Positions 27,144-36,790 are shown, counted from the stretch's first letter. The stretch is DNA of 64,000 nt from Chromohalobacter canadensis (GCF_034479555.1 NZ_CP140151.1:1674001-1738000), one strand, 5' to 3'. Numbers and translations are program-made. Notes: a model not told the origin generated them from the sequence alone.

Positions 27144-27496
27144 GACTCCGCCCTCTCGTTAGCCGACTGGTTATCGTTTTTCGATAAAGCGCGAGTATAG
27201 GCCAGTTAACCGGCATTTTGATGACAAAAACCGATCCCTGCAGGATTGGGCAAGATCTTTGAAGAAACGGGCAAGCGCCCTCCTGACCCGCTCGATGGCC
27301 AACGTCTCTATGACTAGCGATGAACGATTTGTACAGGATTAGGCAATTAACCACGAGTAACCCGATAACGCGCATCCTTCCTGGAACCGTACATTGATCG
27401 TCCATGATCCCATGCCGGTCGTCATCGCCCTTCAGGGCGCTCCGCCGGGAACGGAACACGGGATCGACGACCGGGAACGACCAAGGGGGTCAGGCA
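27144..27496. promoter_or_regulatory. Divergent control region with direct repeats, likely AraC-regulator sites
   Basis: The 353-base gap between the AraC gene and the RND operon holds no gene that I can support. GGGCAAG occurs at 27248-27254 and again at 27269-27275, exactly 21 bases (two helical turns) apart. The longer CAGGATTGGGCAA (27241-27253) is repeated as CAGGATTAGGCAA at 27334-27346. Such direct repeats are characteristic of tandem AraC half-sites and DNA looping; assignment to this regulator is inference. Confidence 0.5.
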
Positions 27497-28681
27497 ATGA
27501 AGAAGTTCGACCAGAAGCGTATGCCGAAAGCAGGGCTGACTCACAGCCTGGGCGTCATGCTCGTCATCGCGCTGCTCATCGGCTGCGACGCCCGTGGCGA
27601 AGCAGATGCCACCAATGCTCCACCGCCCCCGGAAGTGGATGTGGCCACGGTCCTGAGAGAGCCGGTAACTCTGAGGGAGACCTTCACGGGTCGCGTGGCG
27701 TCCCCGCAGACCGTACAAGTCCGGCCACGGGTGAGTGGCTATATCGATGAGGTTGCCTTCGAGGAAGGAGAACTGGTCGAAGCGGGCGATCTGCTGTTCC
27801 GTATCGACCCCCGCCCCTACGAGGCTCGCGTCCAGGCCGCCAAGGCATCATTGGCACAGGCACGCAGCCAGCGTCAGCTCGCCGAGGTCGAGGCCGAACG
27901 GGCCAGGACCTTGGTCGGACGGCAGGCCATTTCCCGGGAGCAGCACGATCAGCGCCAGGCGGCGGCGCTCAATGCCCGGGCGCAGGAAGCCGAGGCCGAG
28001 GCCACGCTGACCAGTGCCGAATTGGAACTGCAGTACACCCGGGTCACCGCGCCGGTGGCAGGCCGTACCGGACGCGCCATGGTGACGAAAGGCAATCTCG
28101 CCAGCGCTGACCAGTCGATGCTGACCACGCTGGTGTCGGTGGATCCCTTGTACGTCTACTTCGACAGCAACGAAACCGAGGCCCAGGGGGCGCAGACGCT
28201 GATAGCCCAGAGCGAGACCATGACGCTACATATCGGCCTGACCGGCGAGACGGGCTTCCCCCACCAGGGTCAGTTGGATTTCGTCGATAACCAGATCAAC
28301 GCGGATACCGGCACGCTGCGCTATCGCGCGGTTCTGCCCAACCCGGATGGCGCATTTCGGCCCGGCCAGTTCGCGCGCGTGGAGATGCCTGTGGCCAACC
28401 TCAGTGAGGCGATGCTGATCAATCGCAAGGCGGTGCTCGCCAATCAGGACCGGCGCTTCGTCTACGTGGTCGGCGACGACAATACCGTGACGCCGCGCCA
28501 AGTGCAGATCGGTCGCGAGGTGGGAGATCTGGTGGTGGTCCGCGACGGCCTGAAAGCCGGTGAGCGCGTGATCGTCAACGGCACCCAGAAGGTCCTCGCG
28601 CCGGGGATGCCGGTCGCGCCGAATCCGGTTGCCATGCGCGAGCCGACGACCGGCCAGGATGTTGCCATCAATCAGCCCTAG
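27497..28681 (+). CDS. RND efflux periplasmic adaptor subunit (MexE-like lipoprotein)
   Basis: A 394-residue membrane-fusion protein. It has a lipoprotein signal peptide (LVIALLIGC lipobox; C about residue 34) and the first biotinyl-lipoyl half-motif (VRPRVSGYIDEVAFEEGELV, EAGDLLFRIDPRPYEA). An alpha-helical hairpin (about 105-165), the second lipoyl half and beta-barrel (YTRVTAPVAGRTGRAMVTKG) and a membrane-proximal domain (LKAGERVIVNGTQKVLAPGM) follow. It would bridge the pump to an outer-membrane channel. The ATG at 27497 has GGGGGTCAGG before it. The pump gene starts 103 bases later. The sequence style is nearest to MexE. Confidence 0.9.
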   Translation: MKKFDQKRMPKAGLTHSLGVMLVIALLIGCDARGEADATNAPPPPEVDVATVLREPVTLRETFTGRVASPQTVQVRPRVSGYIDEVAFEEGELVEAGDLLFRIDPRPYEARVQAAKASLAQARSQRQLAEVEAERARTLVGRQAISREQHDQRQAAALNARAQEAEAEATLTSAELELQYTRVTAPVAGRTGRAMVTKGNLASADQSMLTTLVSVDPLYVYFDSNETEAQGAQTLIAQSETMTLHIGLTGETGFPHQGQLDFVDNQINADTGTLRYRAVLPNPDGAFRPGQFARVEMPVANLSEAMLINRKAVLANQDRRFVYVVGDDNTVTPRQVQIGREVGDLVVVRDGLKAGERVIVNGTQKVLAPGMPVAPNPVAMREPTTGQDVAINQP

Positions 28682-28784
28682 CGCGCGCCGGCGTTTCAAT
28701 CTCGAACACGTCTCGCCCCAACGTCCCTCCCCGGAATGACAAGACGCAGCGGACATCGCATCCGCCGCCCAGGAGCCTGCTGTC

Positions 28785-31700
28785 ATGAATTTTTCCCGCT
28801 TTTTCGTGGACCGGCCGATCTTCGCCGCGGTGCTCTCCATCGTCATCTTCGCGGTGGGCGCGATTTCCATCCCCAATCTGCCGATCGGGGAGTATCCGGA
28901 GGTGGTGCCGCCCTCGGTGCTGGTCCGCACGACCTATCCCGGCGCCAACCCCAAGGAGATCGCGGAGACCGTGGCCACGCCGCTGGAGGAGGCGATCACC
29001 GGCGTCGAGAACATGATGTACTTCAAGTCCGTGGCCGGTTCCGATGGCGTGCTGCAGATGACCATCACCTTCCAGCCCGGGACGGATGCCGAACAGGCCA
29101 CCGTGCGCGTCCAGAACCGGGTCAGCCAGGCCCTCGCGCGCTTGCCGGAAGCGGTGAGGCGACAGGGCGTGACCACCCAGAAGCAGTCCCCCACCTTCCT
29201 GATGGTGGTGCACCTGGTCTCGCCGGATGACAGCTACGATACCCTCTACCTGCGCAACTACGCGCGACTGCACGTGCGTGACCAGCTGGCGAAGATTTCC
29301 GGTGTCGGCGAGGCGCAGCTGTTCGGCGGTGGCGATTACGCCATGCGCGCCTGGCTGGATCCCGATCGCATCGCCTCCCATAGCCTGACCGCCGGCGATG
29401 TAGTCGAGGCCATGCGCGAACAGAACGTCCAGGTCTCCGCCGGGCAGATAGGCGCCGAGCCGATGCCGGACAGCGATTTTCTCACCCTGATCAACGCCAA
29501 GGGCCGCCTATCCACCGAGCAGGAGTTCGGCAATATCGTGCTCAAGGTCGGCGAGGATGGCGAGGTTCTGAGGCTGCGGGACGTCGCTCGTCTCGAGATG
29601 GGCGCGGGCGACTACACCCTACGCTCTCGGCTGGATGGCAAGGACGCGGTGGCGATCGGCATCTTCCAGTCACCCGGTGCCAATGCCCTGGAGATCCGCG
29701 ACCAGGTGGTCCAGACCATGGACGAACTGGCCACTCAGTTCCCGCCGGGGGTCGAATATCGCACCGTCTACGACACCACGCTGTTCGTCAGCGACTCGAT
29801 CCGCTCGGTGATCCAGACGCTGCTGGAGGCGATACTGCTGGTAGTGCTGGTGGTGACGCTGTTCCTGCAGACCTGGCGCGCGTCGCTCATTCCACTGCTG
29901 GCGGTGCCGGTCTCGGTGGTGGGCACGTTCTCGGTGCTGTTACTGCTGGGATATTCGATCAATACCCTGACGCTGTTCGGGCTGGTGCTGGCAATCGGCA
30001 TCGTCGTCGACGACGCCATCGTGGTAGTGGAGAACGTGGAGCGCAATATCGGCCAGGGGCTAGCGCCGCGCGCCGCCGCCCATCAGGCGATGCGCGAAGT
30101 GTCCGGCCCGATCGTCGCCATCGGCCTGGTGCTGTGCGCGGTGTTCGTGCCGATGGCGTTCCTCTCCGGCGTGACCGGCCAGTTCTACCGCCAGTTCGCG
30201 GTCACCATCGCCATCTCCACGGTGATCTCGACGATCAACTCGCTGACGCTATCACCGGCCCTGGCGGCCATGCTGCTCAGGCCCCACGACGCCCCGAAGG
30301 ACCGCCTGACACGGGTGATCGACTTCCTGTTCGGCTGGCTGTTCCGGCCGTTCAACCGCTTCTTCAACGCCAGTTCGAACCGCTACCAGGGCGTGGTCTC
30401 GGGTAGCCTGCGCCGTCGTGGCGCGGTATTCGTGATCTACCTGATACTGCTGGGCACCACCGGTTACCTGTTCAAGCTGGTGCCGCCGGGGTTCATTCCG
30501 GTCCAGGACAAGATGTACCTGATCGCCGGCGTGAAGCTGCCGGAGGGAGCTTCGCTGGAGCGCACCGATGACCTGCTGCGCCAGGTGGTGGATATCGCCA
30601 TGGAGACCGACGGCGTCGAACACGCCATCTCGTTCCCCGGTCTCAACGCGCTGCAGTTCACCAACACCGCCAATACCGGGCTGGCGTTTCTGACCCTGAA
30701 GCCGTTCGATCAGCGCACCCGTACCGCGGCGGAGATCAACGCCGAGATCGCCGGCAAGATCAGTGGTCTCAAGGACGGCATCGCGTTCTCGTTCATGCCG
30801 CCGCCAATCCTCGGGCTGGGCAACGGCTCCGGCTATCAGCTGTTCATCGAGGACCGCGGCGGGCTCGGCTACGGCCCGCTGCAGGAGGCGGTGACCGCCT
30901 TCCAGGGGGCGGTAGTGCAGACGCCGGGGATGAGCTATCCGATCACCAGTTATCAGGCCAACGTGCCCCAGCTCGATGCCGAGGTAGACCGACTCAAGGC
31001 GAAGACCCAGGGCGTGGCGGTGAGCGACCTGTTCGATACCCTGCAGACCTATCTGGGCTCCACCTACGTCAACGATTTCAACAATTTCGGCCGCACCTGG
31101 CAGGTGATCGCCCAGGCCGACGCCCCCTATCGCGACAGCGTCGAGGATATCGCCAGGCTGCGTACCCGCAACGCCCAGGGCGAAATGGTGCCGATCGGCT
31201 CGATGATCGATATCCACCAGAGCTTCGGCCCCGATCCGGTGCTGCGCTTCAACGGCTACCCGGCGGCGGACCTGGCCGGCGAAGCCGACCCGCGGGTGCT
31301 CTCCTCGCCCCAGGCAATGAGCGTCTTGACCGATATCGGCGCACGGGTACTGCCGGATGGCATCGACTTCGAATGGACCGACCTAAGCTATCAGCAATCC
31401 ACCCAGGGCAATGCCGCACTGGTGGTATTCCCGCTGGCGGTACTGCTGGTGTTCCTGGTGCTGGCGGCGCTCTACGAGAGCTGGACACTGCCACTGGCGG
31501 TAATCCTGATCGTGCCGATGTGTCTGCTTTCGGCACTCGTCGGCGTCAGGATTTCCGGTGGCGATACCAACGTCTTCGTCCAGGTGGGCCTGGTGGTACT
31601 GATCGGACTAGCCTGCAAGAACGCCATCCTGATCGTCGAATTCGCCCGCGAACTCGAGTTCCAGGGGCGCGGCGTGGTGGAAGCGGCGCTGGAGGCTTGC

Positions 31701-31967
31701 CGGTTGCGACTGCGCCCGATCATCATGACCTCGATCACCTTCACCGCAGCGGTGATACCGCTGGCGCTGGGTCACGGTGCCGGGGCCGAGGTGCGACAGG
31801 CCCTGGGGATCGCGGTCTTCGCCGGCATGCTTGGTGTGACCCTGTTCGGCCTGTTCCTGACGCCAGTCTTCTACGTCGCGCTGCGCAAGCTGGCCGGCCC
31901 ACTCAGCCAGGATCACGGCTCGACGATGGAAGGCGAAGATCATCGGCCGAAAAACGACCCTGAGTGA
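28785..31967 (+). CDS. RND multidrug efflux permease (MexF/HAE1-like)
   Basis: A 1060-residue inner-membrane pump with 12 transmembrane helices and two large periplasmic loops. It opens MNFSRFFVDRPIFAAVLSIV. The proton-relay aspartates lie in LAIGIVVDDAIVVVENVER (TM4), and the TM10 lysine in VVLIGLACKNAILIVEFARE. DTNVFVQVGLVVLIG and the periplasmic VQNRVSQALARLPEAVRRQG match the MexF branch of hydrophobe/amphiphile exporters. It exports drugs or toxic metabolites in exchange for protons together with the adaptor just upstream. No outer-membrane channel gene follows, so it must borrow a TolC/OprM-type protein encoded elsewhere. Confidence 0.93.
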   Translation: MNFSRFFVDRPIFAAVLSIVIFAVGAISIPNLPIGEYPEVVPPSVLVRTTYPGANPKEIAETVATPLEEAITGVENMMYFKSVAGSDGVLQMTITFQPGTDAEQATVRVQNRVSQALARLPEAVRRQGVTTQKQSPTFLMVVHLVSPDDSYDTLYLRNYARLHVRDQLAKISGVGEAQLFGGGDYAMRAWLDPDRIASHSLTAGDVVEAMREQNVQVSAGQIGAEPMPDSDFLTLINAKGRLSTEQEFGNIVLKVGEDGEVLRLRDVARLEMGAGDYTLRSRLDGKDAVAIGIFQSPGANALEIRDQVVQTMDELATQFPPGVEYRTVYDTTLFVSDSIRSVIQTLLEAILLVVLVVTLFLQTWRASLIPLLAVPVSVVGTFSVLLLLGYSINTLTLFGLVLAIGIVVDDAIVVVENVERNIGQGLAPRAAAHQAMREVSGPIVAIGLVLCAVFVPMAFLSGVTGQFYRQFAVTIAISTVISTINSLTLSPALAAMLLRPHDAPKDRLTRVIDFLFGWLFRPFNRFFNASSNRYQGVVSGSLRRRGAVFVIYLILLGTTGYLFKLVPPGFIPVQDKMYLIAGVKLPEGASLERTDDLLRQVVDIAMETDGVEHAISFPGLNALQFTNTANTGLAFLTLKPFDQRTRTAAEINAEIAGKISGLKDGIAFSFMPPPILGLGNGSGYQLFIEDRGGLGYGPLQEAVTAFQGAVVQTPGMSYPITSYQANVPQLDAEVDRLKAKTQGVAVSDLFDTLQTYLGSTYVNDFNNFGRTWQVIAQADAPYRDSVEDIARLRTRNAQGEMVPIGSMIDIHQSFGPDPVLRFNGYPAADLAGEADPRVLSSPQAMSVLTDIGARVLPDGIDFEWTDLSYQQSTQGNAALVVFPLAVLLVFLVLAALYESWTLPLAVILIVPMCLLSALVGVRISGGDTNVFVQVGLVVLIGLACKNAILIVEFARELEFQGRGVVEAALEACRLRLRPIIMTSITFTAAVIPLALGHGAGAEVRQALGIAVFAGMLGVTLFGLFLTPVFYVALRKLAGPLSQDHGSTMEGEDHRPKNDPE

Positions 31968-32054
31968 TCGAGGGGCAGAGCCACACCAGCCAACCGTTGG
32001 CAAGGAGGGATACGATGCGCCACCCTGCTGGCAACGCCACCGGGAGCCGACATC

Positions 32055-32585
32055 GTGACCGCTTCTCGCCGACTCTTCTTCGCCCTGTGGCCCGACGACG
32101 CCAGTCGCCGGGCCCTCGCCGCCGAGGCCGAACGCCTGGCACCGCACTGCGGCGGTTATCCGCTGCCCGCGGAGAACATGCATATCACGCTAGCGTTTCT
32201 GGGCAATGTCGATGCCTCGCGGCTGGAGGCGCTCGTCGATCTGACCCGAGCGTGGCCGGCGCTGCAGGGCGAGTGGGCGCTGGATCGGCTCGGGCATTTT
32301 CCCAAGCCCCGCATCGTCTGGGCAGGCAGCCAGGCGCCGAGTGCTGCGCTCCTGGCGCTCGACACCGAGCTCTGGCAGGCGCTGTCCCATCACGGATTCA
32401 CCGCGCCGCAGCGTGAATTCACCCCGCACGTCAGCCTGGTTCGCCAGGCCGACCGCGCGGCACCAGAGTCACGGCTATCCACCCCGCTCCTCTGGCGCTT
32501 CGACCATCTCGCCATGGTGGAATCGCAGCTCGGCGACGGCGGTTCACGCTATCGGACGCTGGCGTGCAACCACGACCGACATTGA
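32055..32585 (+). CDS. thpR: RNA 2',3'-cyclic phosphodiesterase ThpR
   Basis: A 176-residue 2H phosphoesterase (formerly 2'-5' RNA ligase). The two catalytic HxT/S motifs are HITLAFLG (H43) and HVSLVR (H125), placed symmetrically as expected. The start is the GTG at 32055, preceded by GGGAG; it gives MTASRRLFFALWPDD, the typical N-terminus. It hydrolyses RNA 2',3'-cyclic phosphates. It follows the RND pump by 87 bases and probably has its own promoter. Confidence 0.9.
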   Translation: MTASRRLFFALWPDDASRRALAAEAERLAPHCGGYPLPAENMHITLAFLGNVDASRLEALVDLTRAWPALQGEWALDRLGHFPKPRIVWAGSQAPSAALLALDTELWQALSHHGFTAPQREFTPHVSLVRQADRAAPESRLSTPLLWRFDHLAMVESQLGDGGSRYRTLACNHDRH

Positions 32586-32696
32586 GACCATGACCAGCCA
32601 CCATGCATACGCCGCTGACATCCTCACTCATGGCCCTCGCGCACAGTGCCATGTCGCCCCGAACAAGAACTGCCTCGCACTCCCGGAAGACAACAG

Positions 32697-32717
32697 AAAA
32701 GCGCCCGCAGGCGCTTT
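32697..32717. terminator. Short terminator between thpR and the SDR gene
   Basis: An AAAGCGCC/GGCGCTTT stem around CGCA, with TTTT on the minus strand and TTT on the plus strand. It fits a bidirectional terminator for the two convergent genes. Confidence 0.7.
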
Positions 32718-32759
32718 GTAATGGATGTCAGTAGGTTGGTGACGGTCCCCCGTCGCGAG

Positions 32760-33638
32760 TCAGGCGCTTTCCGTGGCGGTCAGGAAACCGCCCTGTTTGA
32801 GAACGTCCTCGTAACCCTCGCGAAAAGTGGGATACTGAAAGCGGTAACCGCTATCGCGCACGCGTGAGTTGTCACAGCGCTTGCTGGACCGGCGCCGCAA
32901 CGGTGATTGAATGGTCTCGGTGAGTTCGACCTTGAGCTTGCCCGCCATCCACGTCATCACTTCATTCAATGGCGTCGGTTCGCAGTCGCTGGCCAGGTAG
33001 AGCGACTCCACCGGCTTGTCGTCGAGGGTCAAGGCGATCAAATGTGCCAGCACACCCGCGCAATCGTCGCGATGAATACGGTTGGAATACATCGGCGGGT
33101 TCGCGGCCGCGACACGGCCTTCCTTGACCTGGCGGATCAACCGATCGCGCCCCGGGCCGTAAATGCCGGAAAAGCGTACCACGGTGCCAGGCAGCGGATG
33201 ATCGAGCAGCGCCTGCTCGGCCTCACGCATCAAGAGTCCCGAGAACCCGGTGGGCGCCGTCTCCGAGGTTTCGTCGACCACTTCGCCCGCTTGCTGGGCA
33301 TAGACGCCGGTCGATGAGACGAAAAACACTCGCTTCGGCGGCATGGCACGCGTCTCGAGTTCGCCGAGCACGGCCTTTAGCCCCTTGGGATACGCTTCGG
33401 CATAGGCGTTTTCGTCGAAGCGCGCAGCGCTTAGGATATAGACGACAGTATCCGCGTCGGGCAAGCGTGTCAGCGCATCAGGGTCCGTGACGTCTAGTGC
33501 CAGGGCCTCGATGCCGGTTTCCGCGAGCGGCGCAACCTGGCGACGCACGCCGATCACTCGCTGGCCGTCGTCGATCAACCGCTTACCTAGCTGGATACCA
33601 ATGTCGCCGCAACCAATAATCAGAGTCGTTTTCTTCAC
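32760..33638 (-). CDS. YeeZ-like SDR family NAD(P)-dependent protein
   Basis: A 292-residue extended short-chain dehydrogenase/epimerase-like protein. The dinucleotide loop is IIGCGDIGIQLGKRLIDD (GxGxxG, residues 8-13). The active-site region has FVSSTGVYAQ in place of the usual serine-tyrosine strand, but the YxxxK motif is not present; the corresponding segment is SGLLMREAEQALL. Such YeeZ/YfcH-like proteins bind NAD(P) but their reaction is unknown, and this one may not be a classical dehydrogenase. VVRFSGIYGPGRD is typical of the group. Transcribed away from oxyR. Confidence 0.8.
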   Translation of the reverse strand: MKKTTLIIGCGDIGIQLGKRLIDDGQRVIGVRRQVAPLAETGIEALALDVTDPDALTRLPDADTVVYILSAARFDENAYAEAYPKGLKAVLGELETRAMPPKRVFFVSSTGVYAQQAGEVVDETSETAPTGFSGLLMREAEQALLDHPLPGTVVRFSGIYGPGRDRLIRQVKEGRVAAANPPMYSNRIHRDDCAGVLAHLIALTLDDKPVESLYLASDCEPTPLNEVMTWMAGKLKVELTETIQSPLRRRSSKRCDNSRVRDSGYRFQYPTFREGYEDVLKQGGFLTATESA

Positions 33639-33655
33639 CTTTCCCTAGCCTCTTG

Positions 33656-33697
33656 GTAAAAGTCCTTGATAAAAAGTACTTGGCAAAAAGTCCCTTG
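33656..33697. repeat. Three imperfect 14-bp tandem repeats between the SDR gene and oxyR
   Basis: The consensus (t/c)AAAAAGTNCTTGG appears three times in phase (33656-33669, 33670-33683, 33684-33697) with 14-bp period, in the space between the divergent SDR and oxyR genes. The unit could be a regulator site array, perhaps for OxyR autoregulation, or slippage-made sequence; no binding protein can be assigned. Confidence 0.6.
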
Positions 33698-33755
33698 CAT
33701 CGAATACCTTAGTGAATCCATCGCGTAGCCTAGGAGGCCCGAAAAGGCCCAGCCC

Positions 33756-34676
33756 ATGACCCTAACAGAACTTCGTTATATCGTAACCTTGGCTCAAGAG
33801 CATCACTTCGGGCGCGCTGCCGAGCGTTGCTACGTCTCCCAGCCCACTCTTTCGGTGGCCGTCAAGAAGCTGGAAGACGAACTGGGCATCGCCTTGTTCG
33901 AGCGTTCCAAATCCACCGTACAGGTCACACCCCTGGGCGAGAAAATCGTCGCTCAGGCGCATCGGGTACTGGAACAAGCCGGTCTCATCAAGGAAATGGC
34001 CACCGAAGGCAAGGACCAGTTGGCAAGCCCACTGCGCATCGGGGCAATCTACACCATCGGGCCTTACCTGTTTCCGCATCTGATTCCCGAGCTGGCGCAT
34101 CACGCCCCGCAGATGCCACTGTACATCGAAGAAGGCATGACGGGGGATCTACGCCGCAAACTGCGCAGCGGTGAACTGGACGCCGTGATCGTCGCCCTGC
34201 CGTTCAACGAGCCGGATGTGCTGACCAAGGCGATCTACGAAGAGCCTTTCGAAGTGCTGTTACCCGCCGGCCATCCATGGACACACAAAACCGCGATCGC
34301 CAAGGAAGACTTGCTCCAGGAAAAGCTGCTGCTGTTGGGCGAGGGACACTGTTTTCGTGACCAGATTCTCGAGGCTTGCCCCGCCATCAACAATCAACTC
34401 AACAATCCGGGCAACACTCTGATCGCCGAGGGCGGCTCGCTGGAAACCATTCGCCACATGGTGGCCTCGGGGCTGGGCATCACGGTGCTACCCAAGTCGG
34501 CCATCGGCACCGGCCATTATGAATCGGGATTGCTCGAAAGCCGGCCCTTCGCCAATAGCGTCCCCAGCCGCACGGTGGCCATCGCCTGGCGTGCCAGCTT
34601 CCCCAGGCCCAAAGCCATCGATGCCCTGACCACGGCCATCGAGACATGCCAACAGCAGCGTATCCAGGCGGCATGA
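33756..34676 (+). CDS. oxyR: Hydrogen peroxide-inducible transcriptional activator OxyR
   Basis: A 306-residue LysR-type regulator. The N-terminal winged helix-turn-helix reads MTLTELRYIVTLAQEHHFGR and ERCYVSQPTLSVAVKKLEDE. The redox pair C199 and C208 (GEGHCFRDQILEACP) has exactly the E. coli numbering and spacing, so it should form the disulphide that activates the protein under peroxide. RHMVASGLGITVLP is also conserved. Its last four bases overlap the ATG of recG, so oxyR and recG form one operon, as I recall for Pseudomonas. Confidence 0.95.
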   Translation: MTLTELRYIVTLAQEHHFGRAAERCYVSQPTLSVAVKKLEDELGIALFERSKSTVQVTPLGEKIVAQAHRVLEQAGLIKEMATEGKDQLASPLRIGAIYTIGPYLFPHLIPELAHHAPQMPLYIEEGMTGDLRRKLRSGELDAVIVALPFNEPDVLTKAIYEEPFEVLLPAGHPWTHKTAIAKEDLLQEKLLLLGEGHCFRDQILEACPAINNQLNNPGNTLIAEGGSLETIRHMVASGLGITVLPKSAIGTGHYESGLLESRPFANSVPSRTVAIAWRASFPRPKAIDALTTAIETCQQQRIQAA

Positions 34677-36766
34677 GCACTGACATAAAGGCTATGGATG
34701 CGCCGGTCAGCGAACTCACCGGCGTGGGCGAGGCGCTGGCCGCCAAGCTCGCCCGGCTGGGTATCGCCAGCATCGCCGATATGCTCTTTCATCTGCCGTT
34801 GCGCTATCAGGACCGGACGCGCATCACGCCGATCGGCACGCTGCGCGCCGGTACCGAAGCCGTGGTCGAGGGCGACATCGCCGCTGCTGATATCGTCAAG
34901 GGACGGCGACGCAGCTTGCTGGTGCGCCTCAAGGATGGTTCAGGCATCCTCAGCCTGCGCTTCTTCCACTTTTCGCCCGCGCAGCAACAGCAGTTCACGC
35001 GTGGCTTGCGCGTGCGTGCCTTCGGCGAGGCCCGCGCCGGCGCTACGGGCCTCGAGATCTATCATCCCGAGTACCGCTTGCTGAATCAGGAGGACGCCCC
35101 GGTCGAGGAACACCTGACGCCGATCTACCCCACCACCGAGGGCTTGACCCAACCACGCCTGCGCGGCCTGATCCAGCAGGCACTCAAGCAACTCGACGCC
35201 GCGCCCGACGCCTTGCCGGATTGGATTCCCGACGCTCTGCGCCAGCGCTTTCGCCTACCGGGGCTGCTCGAGTCGCTGCGTTACCTGCACGAGCCGCCCC
35301 CCGAAGCGCCGGTGGAACGGCTCGCCGAAGGGCGCCATCCCGCCCAGCGACGCCTGGCGTTGGAAGAACTGCTCGCCCATCAACTCAGCCTGCGACAGGT
35401 GCGTCTGCGCATCCAGACCGACAGCGCGCCCGCACTGGGCGGTGGGCGTAGCCTGCAGGCACGTTTCCTGACTCAGTTGCCGTTTTCGTTGACCGGCGCG
35501 CAGCGCCGCGTCCTCGACGAAATCGGCCACGATCTGGAACGCGCCACCCCCATGCTGCGCCTGGTCCAGGGCGACGTCGGCTCAGGCAAGACCGTGGTGG
35601 CCGCCATGGCGGCACTGGCGGCCATCGCCGGTGACTGTCAGGCGGCCATCATGGCGCCTACCGAAATCCTCGCCGAGCAGCATTATCGCAACTTCCGCGA
35701 TTGGTTTACGCCGCTGGGCATCGAGGTCGGCTGGCTGGCGGGCAAGCTCAAGGGCAAGGCGCGCCTGGACACCAAGGCGGCAATCGCCGATGGCCGCATT
35801 CAGGTCGCGGTGGGCACGCACGCGCTGTTTCAGGACGACGTGCACTTTCACCGCCTGGGTCTGGCGATCATCGACGAACAGCACCGCTTTGGCGTTCACC
35901 AGCGACTGGCGCTGCGCCAGAAGGGCGAAGCCGGCGGCCTCACGCCACACCAGTTGATCATGACCGCCACACCGATTCCGCGCACGCTGGCGATGAGCGC
36001 CTACGCCGATCTCGACCTGTCGATGATCGACGAGCTACCGCCCGGCCGCACGCCGGTCAAAACGGTGGCAGTTCCCGACGAGCGTCGTCCCGAAGTGATC
36101 GAGCGCATTCGTCGCGCCTGCGCCGAGGGCCATCAGGCCTACTGGGTGTGCACGCTCATCGAAGAATCCGAAGCCTTGACCTGCCAGGCCGCCGAGGCGA
36201 CCCATGAACACCTCAGCGAAGCGCTGCCCGACCTGGCCATCGGCCTGGTGCATGGGCGCATGAAGGCGGCAGAAAAAGCCGAGGTAATGGAGGCATTCAA
36301 GACGGGCGAGCTGGATCTTCTCATCGCCACCACGGTGATCGAGGTCGGCGTCGATGTGCCCAATGCCAGCTTGATGATCATCGAAAACCCCGAGCGTTTG
36401 GGGCTCTCGCAGTTGCATCAGCTGCGTGGCCGCGTGGGGCGCGGCGCCACCGAGAGCTTCTGCGTGCTGCTGTATCATCCGCCGCTGTCGCAGCACTCGC
36501 GGGAACGGTTGGGGGTGATGCGCGATACCACCGACGGTTTTCGTATCGCCGAGAAGGACCTGGAGCTGCGCGGTCCTGGCGAAGTACTCGGCACTCGCCA
36601 GACAGGCCTGGCGCAGATGAAGATCGCCGACCTGGAGCGCGATCGTGATCTGCTCGACACCATCAGCCCCCTGGCGCGTGCGCTGCTCGACGAGGCGCCG
36701 GAGGCCGCCACGCCCTTGATCCGCCGTTGGCTGGGCGAAGACGCCGGACATTACGGGCAGGTGTAA
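34673..36766 (+). CDS. recG: ATP-dependent DNA helicase RecG
   Basis: A 697-residue branched-DNA translocase that remodels stalled forks and Holliday junctions. The N-terminal wedge domain holds TGVGEALAAKLARLGI and LLVRLKDGSGILSLRFFHFS. The helicase part has GDVGSGKTVVAAMA (Walker A), MAPTEILAEQHY, IIDEQHRFGVHQR (DExQ box), MTATPIPRTLAMSAYADLD and the TRG motif region QLHQLRGRVGRG. The ATG at 34673 overlaps the oxyR stop (ATGA); an ATG nine codons earlier is less likely. Length compares with 693 in E. coli. Confidence 0.95.
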   Translation: MSTDIKAMDAPVSELTGVGEALAAKLARLGIASIADMLFHLPLRYQDRTRITPIGTLRAGTEAVVEGDIAAADIVKGRRRSLLVRLKDGSGILSLRFFHFSPAQQQQFTRGLRVRAFGEARAGATGLEIYHPEYRLLNQEDAPVEEHLTPIYPTTEGLTQPRLRGLIQQALKQLDAAPDALPDWIPDALRQRFRLPGLLESLRYLHEPPPEAPVERLAEGRHPAQRRLALEELLAHQLSLRQVRLRIQTDSAPALGGGRSLQARFLTQLPFSLTGAQRRVLDEIGHDLERATPMLRLVQGDVGSGKTVVAAMAALAAIAGDCQAAIMAPTEILAEQHYRNFRDWFTPLGIEVGWLAGKLKGKARLDTKAAIADGRIQVAVGTHALFQDDVHFHRLGLAIIDEQHRFGVHQRLALRQKGEAGGLTPHQLIMTATPIPRTLAMSAYADLDLSMIDELPPGRTPVKTVAVPDERRPEVIERIRRACAEGHQAYWVCTLIEESEALTCQAAEATHEHLSEALPDLAIGLVHGRMKAAEKAEVMEAFKTGELDLLIATTVIEVGVDVPNASLMIIENPERLGLSQLHQLRGRVGRGATESFCVLLYHPPLSQHSRERLGVMRDTTDGFRIAEKDLELRGPGEVLGTRQTGLAQMKIADLERDRDLLDTISPLARALLDEAPEAATPLIRRWLGEDAGHYGQV

Positions 36767-36790
36767 ACCCAGGCGGGCACCGCCCGGCCG

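Noticed and set aside
30252..31217. Long minus-strand open frame inside the RND pump gene
   Set aside because: It is antisense to a clearly conserved pump and has low-complexity composition typical of GC-rich shadow frames.
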